Of a stretch of 64,000 nucleotides of DNA, positions 42,971 to 49,919 are shown piece after piece (the stretch's first letter is position 1; the number at the start of each line of letters is the position of its first letter). The stretch is from an uncultured Mesonia sp. (GTDB lineage Bacteria; Bacteroidota; Bacteroidia; Flavobacteriales; Flavobacteriaceae), in NCBI GenBank assembly GCA_947499595.1, contig CANMOY010000007.1, positions 1 to 64,000 on the forward strand, written 5' to 3'. The notes under the pieces were generated by a model. The model ran no database searches, was not told the origin of the DNA, and saw nothing but the letters and a program-made list of their open reading frames with translations. The position numbers were made by a program, and so were the translations under genes.

Positions 42971-44275
42971 ATGTCAAGTATAGAATTTAAACTGCCCAAA
43001 ATGGGCGAAAGTATTTCTGAGGGTACCATTATCAATTGGTTGGTTAAAGAAGGAGATGCTATTGAGCAAGATCAAATAATCTTAGAGGTAGCCACAGATA
43101 AAGTAGACTCTGAAGTTCCGGCACCTGCATCGGGTGTAATCACAAAAATTTTAGCACAAGTTGATGAAGTAGTAAAAGTAGGTGAGGTAATTGCAAATAT
43201 TGAGGTGTCAAAAGACCAAGCGGTACCGGCGAAAAAAGCTTCCGCGGAAGCGAAAAAAGAATCGCCCAAACCGGCAAAACCAAAAGGGTCTAAGAAAAAA
43301 CCGTCGGCAAGCTCAACTTCAACTTCGCAAAGTTATACGCTAAATAAAAATCAGAACACTTACATCTCACCGCTGATTCAAAATATAGCTATAGATTATC
43401 GCATTAGCTATGAAGAGTTGGCCCGTATTCCGGCAACAGGTAACGAGGGCAGGTTACGCAAAAGTGACGTTTTTAAATATATAGAAGAGGGAAGACCTGC
43501 GCAGTTTGCCCAACCTGTACCTGAAGTCGGGGGTTTTAAGGTGCCTGATTTGAAACTTGATAAAGGAAAAGGCGAAATAATAGCAATGGACCGCATGCGA
43601 CAAATGATTGCCGATCATATGGTGTATTCTAAGCATACCTCGCCTCATGTTACGGCCTATGTTGAAGCCGATTTAACCCAGATGGTAAATTGGCGCAACG
43701 CCAACAAAAATGCCTTTCAAGAAAAATATGGGCAAAGACTTACCTTTACTCCATTGTTTGTTGAGGCTGTGGCTAAAGCGGTGAAAGATTTCCCGATGAT
43801 AAATGTTAGTGTAGACGGTAAAAACATCATTAAAAAAGAGGAAATCAATATAGGAATGGCAACGGCTTTACCTAGTGGGAACCTTATTGTTCCTGTAGTT
43901 AAAAATGCCGATAAAAAAGATTTACCTACTATTGCTTCCGAAGTAAATGCATTAGCCGAGAAAGCTAGAACTAACAAATTAAAGCACGAGGAAACCAGCG
44001 GTAGCACTTTTACAATCTCTAATGTAGGTACCTTTGGTAGTTTAATGGGTACTCCAATTATCAATCAGCCCGAAGTGGCTATTCTGGCAACGGGAATTAT
44101 CAAAAAAAGAGCAGAGGTGATAGAATATGAAGAAGGAGATAAAATAGAGGTTAGAAGTATGATGTACTTATCGCTTTCTTTTGATCACCGTGTAGTAGAT
44201 GGTTTCCTTGGCGGGAGTTTTTTAAGACGGGTAGCCGATTATTTTGAAGATTTTAATGAAAAACGCACGATTTGA
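42971..44275 (+). CDS. Dihydrolipoamide acyltransferase E2 of a 2-oxoacid dehydrogenase (probably branched-chain)
   Basis: A 434-residue E2. Domains in order: lipoyl domain with Lys44 in VATDKVDSEVPAP; a Lys/Pro/Ala/Ser-rich linker (residues about 82-118); peripheral-subunit-binding domain (YISPLIQNIAIDYRISYEEL, GRLRKSDVFKYIEEG); and a catalytic domain with HVTAYVEADLTQMV, the end motif LSFDHRVVDG and the conserved FLGGSFLRRVADY. It forms the core that passes acyl groups from E1 to CoA. The E1 gene follows after an inserted small gene; E3 is not in the window. BCKDH rather than PDH is inferred from the E1 type. Confidence 0.9.
   Translation: MSSIEFKLPKMGESISEGTIINWLVKEGDAIEQDQIILEVATDKVDSEVPAPASGVITKILAQVDEVVKVGEVIANIEVSKDQAVPAKKASAEAKKESPKPAKPKGSKKKPSASSTSTSQSYTLNKNQNTYISPLIQNIAIDYRISYEELARIPATGNEGRLRKSDVFKYIEEGRPAQFAQPVPEVGGFKVPDLKLDKGKGEIIAMDRMRQMIADHMVYSKHTSPHVTAYVEADLTQMVNWRNANKNAFQEKYGQRLTFTPLFVEAVAKAVKDFPMINVSVDGKNIIKKEEINIGMATALPSGNLIVPVVKNADKKDLPTIASEVNALAEKARTNKLKHEETSGSTFTISNVGTFGSLMGTPIINQPEVAILATGIIKKRAEVIEYEEGDKIEVRSMMYLSLSFDHRVVDGFLGGSFLRRVADYFEDFNEKRTI
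43238..43251. repeat. GC-rich 14-bp palindrome, copy 2 (within the E2 linker)
   Basis: GCTTCCGCGGAAGC, identical to the inner 14 bp of 18979-18994. It lies in the region encoding the flexible Lys/Ala-rich linker (KKASAEAKK), where sequence constraint on the protein is low. Confidence 0.6.
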
Positions 44276-44311
44276 TGCATGACATTTTGAAGCAGGACTA
44301 AATAAAATTGG

Positions 44312-44677
44312 ATGCGAAGACATAATTTTAAAAAATTACAAATATGGAAAGAAGCGATGGAGTTAATAGATGAGAACTATCTCTTTACGGCCACTTTACC
44401 AGATTATGAGAGATATGGACTGAGAACGCAAATGAATCGTTGTTCTGTATCTATTGCTTCCAATATCTCTGAGGGTTCCAGTAAACGAACTGATAAGCAC
44501 TTTATAAAATATTTGGAAGATAGCTTAGGTTTGGCCTTTGAATGGGAAACCCAATTGGCAGTTTGTTATCGTCAAAATTTTCTTTCAGAAGAAAGTTATT
44601 TGAATTTAGAGAGTAAAGTACAAAAATTACAAAGTAAAATCTCGAATTTTATTGACAGTCTTGATTCTATTAACTGA
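44312..44677 (+). CDS. Four-helix-bundle protein of the 23S rRNA intervening-sequence family
   Basis: A 121-residue protein with the family signature: FKKLQIWKEAMELIDENYLF, then YGLRTQMNRCSVSIASNISE and GSSKRTDKHFIKYLEDSLGL, FEWETQLAV. These proteins were first found in 23S rRNA intervening sequences and are scattered as single genes in Bacteroidota; function unknown. Here it lies between the E2 and E1 genes of one enzyme complex, 36 bp after E2 and 50 bp before E1, in the same direction, so it is probably co-transcribed. It looks like an insertion into an ancestral E2-E1 pair. Confidence 0.9.
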   Translation: MRRHNFKKLQIWKEAMELIDENYLFTATLPDYERYGLRTQMNRCSVSIASNISEGSSKRTDKHFIKYLEDSLGLAFEWETQLAVCYRQNFLSEESYLNLESKVQKLQSKISNFIDSLDSIN

Positions 44678-44727
44678 AATAGTCGTGGTTCAAAGCGTCT
44701 TGTTTCGTGATTCTAAAAAAATAAAAA

Positions 44728-46830
44728 ATGATTAAAAAAGATATCCTCAAAAAAGCATTCTCCAACCTGTCTACCGCGAAAGCACTTACAGCGTTATATG
44801 AAGAGAATTTTAAAACCGTTTCAAAATATGTACATGCTACCTCTCGTGGTCATGAAATTATACAAATAGCTTTAGGTATGCAATTGCTGCCGCAAGACTA
44901 TGTGTTCCCTTATTACAGAGACGACTCTATTTTACTATCTATAGGTATGCAGCCTAAAGATCTAATGCTTCAAGTATTAGCCAAAAAGGATGATCCGTTT
45001 TCTGGCGGCCGCACTTATTATTCGCATCCCAGTTTAAAAGATGCCGATAAACCTAAGATCCCGCATCAAAGTTCAGCTACAGGAATGCAAGCCATTCCTG
45101 CAACTGGTGTAGCTCTAGGGATGCATTATCGTGAAGGTGGCGATTTGTTTACCGAAGATGAAAAGTATGCTTTCTATAAAGAAATGGGGCAAGAAGAAGC
45201 TTTGGTAAACGGAGAAAAACCGGTCGTAGTTTGCTCGTTGGGAGATGCATCGGTAACCGAAGGTGAAATCGCGGAAGCCTTTCAAATGGCCGTTCTCAAA
45301 AAACTACCTATTTTGTATTTGGTTCAAGATAATGGTTGGGACATTTCGGCCAACGAAGCTGAAACTCGCGCCCAAAACGCCGCTGAATATGCCAAAGGGT
45401 TTAAAGGTTTAGAAGCCATCTCGATTGACGGTACCAATTTTGAAGAAAGTTATACCACGGTTCAAAATGCACTAAAAACCATCCGTAAAGAAAGAAGGCC
45501 AATGTTAATTCATGCCAAAGTACCTTTGCTAAATCACCATACTTCGGGGGTGCGTATGGAGTTTTATCGCGACGATTTGGAAGAAGCCAGAATACGCGAC
45601 CCGTATCCGAAAATGAAAAAATACTTAGCAGCAAATAACTTTACAGAAGTCGAAATCGAAGCCATAGAAGCTCTGGCACGTGTAAAAGTAAAAGAACATT
45701 ACCAAGAAGCGCTACAAGCAGAAGATCCTAAGCCAGAAGATTTGTTTACGCATGATTTTGCACCAACCCCAATTACCCAGGAAAAAGGAGAACGTTCACC
45801 AGAAGGCGCAGATAAGGTGGTGATGGTTGATTGTGCTCTTTTTGCTATTGAAGAGCTGATGAAGAAGCATAAAGAATGCTTGTTATACGGGCAAGATGTT
45901 GGAGGTAGATTAGGTGGTGTTTTTAGAGAGGCTGCTACCTTAGCGCAAAAGTTTGGAGATAACCGCGTGTTCAACACCCCAATACAAGAGGCTTTTATAA
46001 TAGGGTCTACCGTAGGTATGTCTGCGGTTGGCTTGAAACCAATTGTTGAGGTACAATTTGCCGATTATATCTGGCCAGGATTAAACCAACTGTTTACAGA
46101 AGTAAGTCGAAGTTGCTTTTTATCGAACGGGAAATGGCCAGTATCTATGGTGTTGCGAGTGCCTATTGGCGCATACGGTAGCGGTGGTCCTTATCACTCT
46201 TCTTCGGTAGAAAGTGTGGTAAGTAATATTAGAGGTGTAAAAATAGCTTATCCTAGTAACGGAGCCGATTTAAAAGGATTGATGAAAGCCGCCTATTACG
46301 ATCCTAATCCGGTAGTTATTTTTGAGCATAAAGGATTGTATTGGAGCAAAGTGCCAGGTACTAAGGGAGCAACCTCTATAGAACCGAGTGAGGACTATGT
46401 ATTGCCATTTGGAAAAGCTTGGGTTTTACAAGAAATCTGGAAGCAAGAAGATAAAGAGACCTTGAGTATTATTACTTACGGAATGGGCGTACATTGGGCG
46501 ATAAACGCTTCTGCGGAATTAGGTCTGCAAGATCAAATTGAAGTGGTAGATTTACGAACTTTACATCCACTTGATGAGGAGACGATAATGAAATCTGTAA
46601 ATAAATGCGGCAAATGTTTAGTTGTAACCGAAGAGCCGTCCGACAATACTTTTGCAAGAGCTTTATCGGGAAAAATACAAGAAAAATGTTTCAAATCTTT
46701 AGATGCTCCAGTAATGACGATAGGCTCAGAAAATATGCCTGCGATACCTTTAAACTCAACGTTAGAAGAAACTATGATTCCTTCTACAGAGAAAGTGAAA
46801 TCTAAAATTCAATCTTTATTAAATTATTAA
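44728..46830 (+). CDS. 2-oxoisovalerate dehydrogenase E1, fused alpha and beta subunits
   Basis: A 700-residue thiamine-diphosphate enzyme with E1 alpha (residues about 1-340) and E1 beta (about 365-700) in one chain. Alpha: YVHATSRGHEIIQIALGMQL, YYRDDSILLSIGM, and the ThDP motif SLGDASVTEGEIAEAFQMAV with VQDNGWDIS. Beta: YGQDVGGRLGGVFREAATLA, FNTPIQEAFIIGSTVGMSAV, QFADYIWPGLNQL and VTEEPSDNTFARAL. It decarboxylates 2-oxo acids and acylates the E2 lipoyl group. The fused form is common in Bacteroidota. Substrate (branched-chain) is inferred from family resemblance. A terminator follows. Confidence 0.92.
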   Translation: MIKKDILKKAFSNLSTAKALTALYEENFKTVSKYVHATSRGHEIIQIALGMQLLPQDYVFPYYRDDSILLSIGMQPKDLMLQVLAKKDDPFSGGRTYYSHPSLKDADKPKIPHQSSATGMQAIPATGVALGMHYREGGDLFTEDEKYAFYKEMGQEEALVNGEKPVVVCSLGDASVTEGEIAEAFQMAVLKKLPILYLVQDNGWDISANEAETRAQNAAEYAKGFKGLEAISIDGTNFEESYTTVQNALKTIRKERRPMLIHAKVPLLNHHTSGVRMEFYRDDLEEARIRDPYPKMKKYLAANNFTEVEIEAIEALARVKVKEHYQEALQAEDPKPEDLFTHDFAPTPITQEKGERSPEGADKVVMVDCALFAIEELMKKHKECLLYGQDVGGRLGGVFREAATLAQKFGDNRVFNTPIQEAFIIGSTVGMSAVGLKPIVEVQFADYIWPGLNQLFTEVSRSCFLSNGKWPVSMVLRVPIGAYGSGGPYHSSSVESVVSNIRGVKIAYPSNGADLKGLMKAAYYDPNPVVIFEHKGLYWSKVPGTKGATSIEPSEDYVLPFGKAWVLQEIWKQEDKETLSIITYGMGVHWAINASAELGLQDQIEVVDLRTLHPLDEETIMKSVNKCGKCLVVTEEPSDNTFARALSGKIQEKCFKSLDAPVMTIGSENMPAIPLNSTLEETMIPSTEKVKSKIQSLLNY

Positions 46831-46851
46831 CCAAATTGGTGATTTTAATGT

Positions 46852-46890
46852 AAAAGTCAGCCTGAAAGGTTTCAAGCTGGCTTTTTATTT
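46852..46890 (+). terminator. Intrinsic terminator after the E1 gene
   Basis: AAAAGTCAGC pairs with GCTGGCTTTT (one G-T wobble), extended by TGAAA/TTTCA across one mismatch, then a T-rich tract. It ends 7 bp before the next ATG. Confidence 0.8.
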
Positions 46891-46896
46891 TTTGCG

Positions 46897-47361
46897 ATGG
46901 TTTACGAGGAAAAACAATACCCTAAATTTTTAAATTTATTACTCATTATTTTATGGCTACTAAGTCTTTTGGGAGCAATTAGTATTAGTGCAAGAGGAGA
47001 AAACCCTTTGGGACTCCTTATTGCGTTAGGACTCATCAGTTTAATGCTTGCCTTGTTTTATAGAATGCTCATCCGTGTTGAGCAAAATGCTATTTTAATC
47101 GTTTTTGGCCTAGGAATAATTCGTAAAAAGATTGATTTGACAGGAGTTGATGTAAATGGATTTTGTGTTAGGAAAATACCTTGGTGGTATGGTATTGGCT
47201 GGAAATCGGATTACCAGGGGAACATATTTTTTTGTATTAAGCCAGGGTTAGGTTTGGGTATAAAATTTAAGGGAAGCAAGCATTTACTTATTATAAATAC
47301 TAAAAATCTAAAAGCATTACAGGATAGTATTGTAAAAACTAGGCTTTTAGAAAAAGATTGA
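46897..47361 (+). CDS. Small membrane protein with PH-like C-terminal domain
   Basis: A 154-residue protein with two N-terminal membrane helices (LNLLLIILWLLSLLGAISIS, LGLLIALGLISLMLALFYRM) and a cytoplasmic strand-rich domain (LIRVEQNAILIVFGLGIIRK, LLIINTKNLKALQDSI). The pattern of a short hairpin anchor followed by bacterial-PH-like strands and KGSKHLLIINTKNL suggests a bPH-type fold. Function unknown. It starts right after the E1 terminator and has no obvious operon partner. Confidence 0.72.
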   Translation: MVYEEKQYPKFLNLLLIILWLLSLLGAISISARGENPLGLLIALGLISLMLALFYRMLIRVEQNAILIVFGLGIIRKKIDLTGVDVNGFCVRKIPWWYGIGWKSDYQGNIFFCIKPGLGLGIKFKGSKHLLIINTKNLKALQDSIVKTRLLEKD

Positions 47362-47531
47362 AAAATAAAATGTAGTAAGATATTTGGTTTAAGTTGATGA
47401 AATCTTAAAATTATTTTAAGGGCTATAAGGCTAACGTTAATCTTAGTTAATGGCATAATAAGCCTGTGTTAATACAGCGCTTTAAATGGCTTTGGTGTCG
47501 TAAATTAGAGGAAATTAAAAAACTTAAAACT

Positions 47532-47978
47532 ATGGAATTTAGAAAAGAAGTCGCAGACAAATTAAACCAACTACTAGAAAAAACCTATGATGCCGAAAAA
47601 GGTTATAAAGAAGCGGCAGATAACGTTAAAGATGCGAAGATGAAGTCGTTTTTACAAGAGCAAGCGCAACAACGCTATAATTTTGGTCACGAGATTAAGC
47701 AAGAAATTAGAGCTTTTGATCAAGAGCCAGATAAAGGAGGAAGTGCAAAGGGCTCTTTACACCGAACGTGGATGGATGTTAAAACTGCTTTTTCAGGAAA
47801 TGAGAATGAAACCGTTATGAAAGAAGTACAACGAGGGGAAGAAGCTGCTCTTGAAGATTATGATGAAATTTTAGCGGAGTCTACTTTACCGGGTACTACA
47901 AAAGATATTCTAAGAAATCAAAGACAACAAATTGCGCAAGCGAAACAAAGTGCTTCGAACTGGGAAGTTATTTCATAA
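47532..47978 (+). CDS. PA2169-family four-helix-bundle protein (DUF2383)
   Basis: A 148-residue ferritin-like bundle: VADKLNQLLEKTYDAEKGYK, then EAADNVKDAKMKSFLQEQAQ, GSAKGSLHRTWMDVKTAFSG and VQRGEEAALEDYDEILAEST. The family is associated with stress response, but its biochemistry is not settled; several Glu/His positions are compatible with a metal site. The ATG at 47532 is preferred, because the upstream TTG at 47466 would add an unrelated 22 residues. Confidence 0.85.
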   Translation: MEFRKEVADKLNQLLEKTYDAEKGYKEAADNVKDAKMKSFLQEQAQQRYNFGHEIKQEIRAFDQEPDKGGSAKGSLHRTWMDVKTAFSGNENETVMKEVQRGEEAALEDYDEILAESTLPGTTKDILRNQRQQIAQAKQSASNWEVIS

Positions 47979-47996
47979 TAGGTATTAAAATAAACT

Positions 47997-48028
47997 AGAA
48001 ACGCTCGGGTGTACACCCGAGCGTTTCT
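47997..48028. terminator. Bidirectional intrinsic terminator
   Basis: A 32-bp perfect palindrome (half AGAAACGCTCGGGTGT) between the convergent PA2169-family and ric genes. It would fold as a 14-bp stem with a GTAC loop. Confidence 0.88.
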
Positions 48029-48045
48029 GTTGAAAAAAAGTAAAA

Positions 48046-48777
48046 TTAAACAGCAACATCTTGCTCTTTTTCTAAAGCGATTGCTTTAGGAAACAAGATA
48101 TTATTTTCGAGGTGTATATGTTTGTGTAAATCCTCTTCAAATTCTTTTAGCATGGCAAAAGTCACACGGTAAGTATTACAAGCATCGGCTGGTGGGGTGT
48201 AGCCATTCGTGTTTTTCTCTATAACCTGCAATAATTCGCCAGCTTCGGTATGCTCATGCTCCATCATATTAATAGGGTTTTCAACACTACCAAAATGGGG
48301 TTTTTCAAGCGGTTGATGCGTTATTTTATGGTTGATCATTTTTCTGATAAACGGGAAGAGAATTAATTCTTCTTTTTTCATATGCGATGCTAATTCTTTA
48401 GCCAAGTCATTAAAAGCCTCGTGAATAGTAAATAACTCAGGGTGCCTTTCGCCGTGCACCTTGCATAGCTTTGTTAAGAATTGTTGCAAGACAGGACTTT
48501 TTTCACTTACATAGCGATGATGTGTTTTCTCGATATAATCGGCTAATAAATCCAGAGGCCAAGCTCTAAAATCTGGTTCGCCTGTTGTTTTTTCGGTGAA
48601 AACCTGCTGTAATTGATTCTCCAATTGTTGCTTGTTTATTTTTTTTAGATCACAAACATCATTCACTTTTCGATTTCCGCGACAGCAAAAATCAATTCCG
48701 TGTGCATTAAAAATAGCTGCAGTTCGGTAGTCTTGAGCTACTAGCTCTCCAATTTGTTTATTCAATATATTCTCCAT
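48046..48777 (-). CDS. ric: Iron-sulfur cluster repair di-iron protein (Ric/YtfE/ScdA)
   Basis: A 243-residue protein. The N-terminal ScdA domain has IFNAHGIDFCCRGNRKVNDV with its twin cysteines. The hemerythrin-like part supplies the di-iron histidines and glutamates: TKLCKVHGERHPELFTIHEA, ASHMKKEELILFPFIR, MMEHEHTEAGELLQVI and HIHLENNILFPKA. It repairs Fe-S clusters damaged by nitric oxide. It lies 45 bp downstream of the Rrf2 gene on the same strand and divergent from the nos genes, fitting a nitrosative-stress unit. Confidence 0.95.
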   Translation of the reverse strand: MENILNKQIGELVAQDYRTAAIFNAHGIDFCCRGNRKVNDVCDLKKINKQQLENQLQQVFTEKTTGEPDFRAWPLDLLADYIEKTHHRYVSEKSPVLQQFLTKLCKVHGERHPELFTIHEAFNDLAKELASHMKKEELILFPFIRKMINHKITHQPLEKPHFGSVENPINMMEHEHTEAGELLQVIEKNTNGYTPPADACNTYRVTFAMLKEFEEDLHKHIHLENNILFPKAIALEKEQDVAV

Positions 48778-48822
48778 AACGCATTAATTAAGACAAGAAT
48801 GTCCGATTTAGATATAAATTTT

Positions 48823-49275
48823 TTATTCTTTTAAAAAAGTAGTGTTTTCATCAACTGCTCTAGCTAAATCTTCCAAGGTTGTGCTTACTAAGGTTTCCTT
48901 TAATTTTTCTCGGATAGGTAAAATTTGAAAATGCAGAGCGCAGGGTTTTGATGCACTACATTTTTCAAATCCTAAAGCACAACCGTTATAAGAACCTTCT
49001 CCGTCAATAGCAAAAACAATATCTTTTAAAACTAATTTTTTAAGATTCACTGGGGTAACAAAAAAACCACCTTTGGCCCCTCTGTTACTTTCAATAATGT
49101 TTGCTTTAACCAATTTCTGTAAAATTTTGGCTGTAAAGGCTAGAGGACTATTAATTTCTTCAGCTATATCTTTAAGTTTAACTGCTTTATTTTCCAGTCC
49201 TTTTTGACCTACAAAAGTTGCAGCCTTTAAAGCATGCGAGCAAGATTTAGAAAAAATACCACTTTTATTAATCAT
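48823..49275 (-). CDS. Rrf2 family regulator, NsrR-like
   Basis: A 150-residue Rrf2 protein. The winged helix is SCSHALKAATFVGQKGLENK, then AEEINSPLAFTAKILQKLVK and IIESNRGAKGGFFV. Three cysteines (CALGFEKCSASKPC, spacing C-x6-C-x5-C) are placed to hold an NO-sensitive Fe-S cluster. It is upstream of ric and divergent from the cytochrome-nosZ run, so it probably senses NO and controls both. IscR is an alternative family, but the neighbours favour NsrR. The -7 element lies only 4 bp before the ATG. Confidence 0.88.
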   Translation of the reverse strand: MINKSGIFSKSCSHALKAATFVGQKGLENKAVKLKDIAEEINSPLAFTAKILQKLVKANIIESNRGAKGGFFVTPVNLKKLVLKDIVFAIDGEGSYNGCALGFEKCSASKPCALHFQILPIREKLKETLVSTTLEDLARAVDENTTFLKE

Positions 49276-49279
49276 ATCA

Positions 49280-49287
49280 CAAAGGTA
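49280..49287 (-). promoter_or_regulatory. -7 element of the Rrf2-ric unit, adjacent to the start codon
   Basis: On the minus strand TACCTTTG fits TAnnTTTG, with TTG at 49306-49304 (spacer 16). It ends 4 bp before the ATG (49275), so the transcript would be leaderless or nearly so. Confidence 0.5.
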
Positions 49288-49320
49288 GCGTATACAATCA
49301 GGACAAGAAAGTCTTTTTTA

Positions 49321-49334
49321 ATGATATTAGTCAT
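49321..49334. promoter_or_regulatory. CRP/FNR-type palindrome in the nos promoter
   Basis: ATGATATTAGTCAT has the TGA-N6-TCA spacing of CRP/FNR-family sites (5-4-5 arms ATGAT/GTCAT). It is centred about 30 bp upstream of the nos -7 element, in the divergent gap. Suggests oxygen or NO control by a regulator encoded elsewhere. Confidence 0.45.
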
Positions 49335-49356
49335 ATTTTAAAAACCTATACTCCCG

Positions 49357-49364
49357 TATCTTTG
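49357..49364 (+). promoter_or_regulatory. -7 element of the nos operon
   Basis: TATCTTTG matches TAnnTTTG and ends 31 bp before the cytochrome gene ATG at 49396. No TTG -33 is seen, as expected for an activator-dependent promoter. Confidence 0.5.
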
Positions 49365-49395
49365 TTTCGATTTAATAACCGAAAAATCAGTAACA

Positions 49396-49902
49396 ATGAA
49401 AAATTATTTAAAATTAAGCATTCTTATGTTAGCTTTTACAGGAATACTAGTGAGCTGTGGAGGAGACAATAAGAAAGAAGAGAAAAAGGAGAAAATTACT
49501 TTAAATCAAGCTGAACCAGTAAAAAAAGAGAAAAAGACCAATAAGGTGCCAGCTTCTAAACGTGTAGATTTAGATAACAAGGGGGTAGGTCCTATCACCA
49601 GTCTTGATTTACCTGCAGACATAGATCAAGCTATGGCAGCCAAAGGGAAAGAAGTATATGAGAAAATGTGTACAGCTTGCCATAAAGTTGATAAGCGTTT
49701 TATAGGACCCGCGCCTAAGGGAATTTTAGAGCGTAGATCTCCAGAATGGGTGATGAACATGATTTTAGCGCCAGAGCGAATGGTAAGAGAAGATCCTTTA
49801 GCTAAAGATTTATTGATTGAATTTAATGGGTCGCCAATGGCCAATCAAGGCTTAACCGAGGAAGAAGCGAGACAAGTCTTGGAGTATTTTAGAACACTAT
49901 AA
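49396..49902 (+). CDS. Lipoprotein c-type cytochrome of the nos operon
   Basis: A 168-residue monoheme cytochrome. The signal ends in a lipobox (GILVSC). A Lys/Glu-rich linker (residues about 22-60) leads to a class I cytochrome domain with heme site KMCTACHKVDKRFIGPAPKG and the Met ligand in FNGSPMANQGLTEEEARQVL. It is probably periplasm-facing and donates electrons to NosZ, whose gene begins 17 bp downstream. Similar cytochromes accompany clade II nosZ genes. It is first in the operon, behind the CRP/FNR-like site. Confidence 0.92.
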   Translation: MKNYLKLSILMLAFTGILVSCGGDNKKEEKKEKITLNQAEPVKKEKKTNKVPASKRVDLDNKGVGPITSLDLPADIDQAMAAKGKEVYEKMCTACHKVDKRFIGPAPKGILERRSPEWVMNMILAPERMVREDPLAKDLLIEFNGSPMANQGLTEEEARQVLEYFRTL

Positions 49903-49919
49903 ACCAAAAATAAATAAAC

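Noticed and set aside
43717-44064. 115-codon minus-strand frame opposite the E2 catalytic domain
   Set aside because: It is a shadow of a strongly conserved gene on the other strand.
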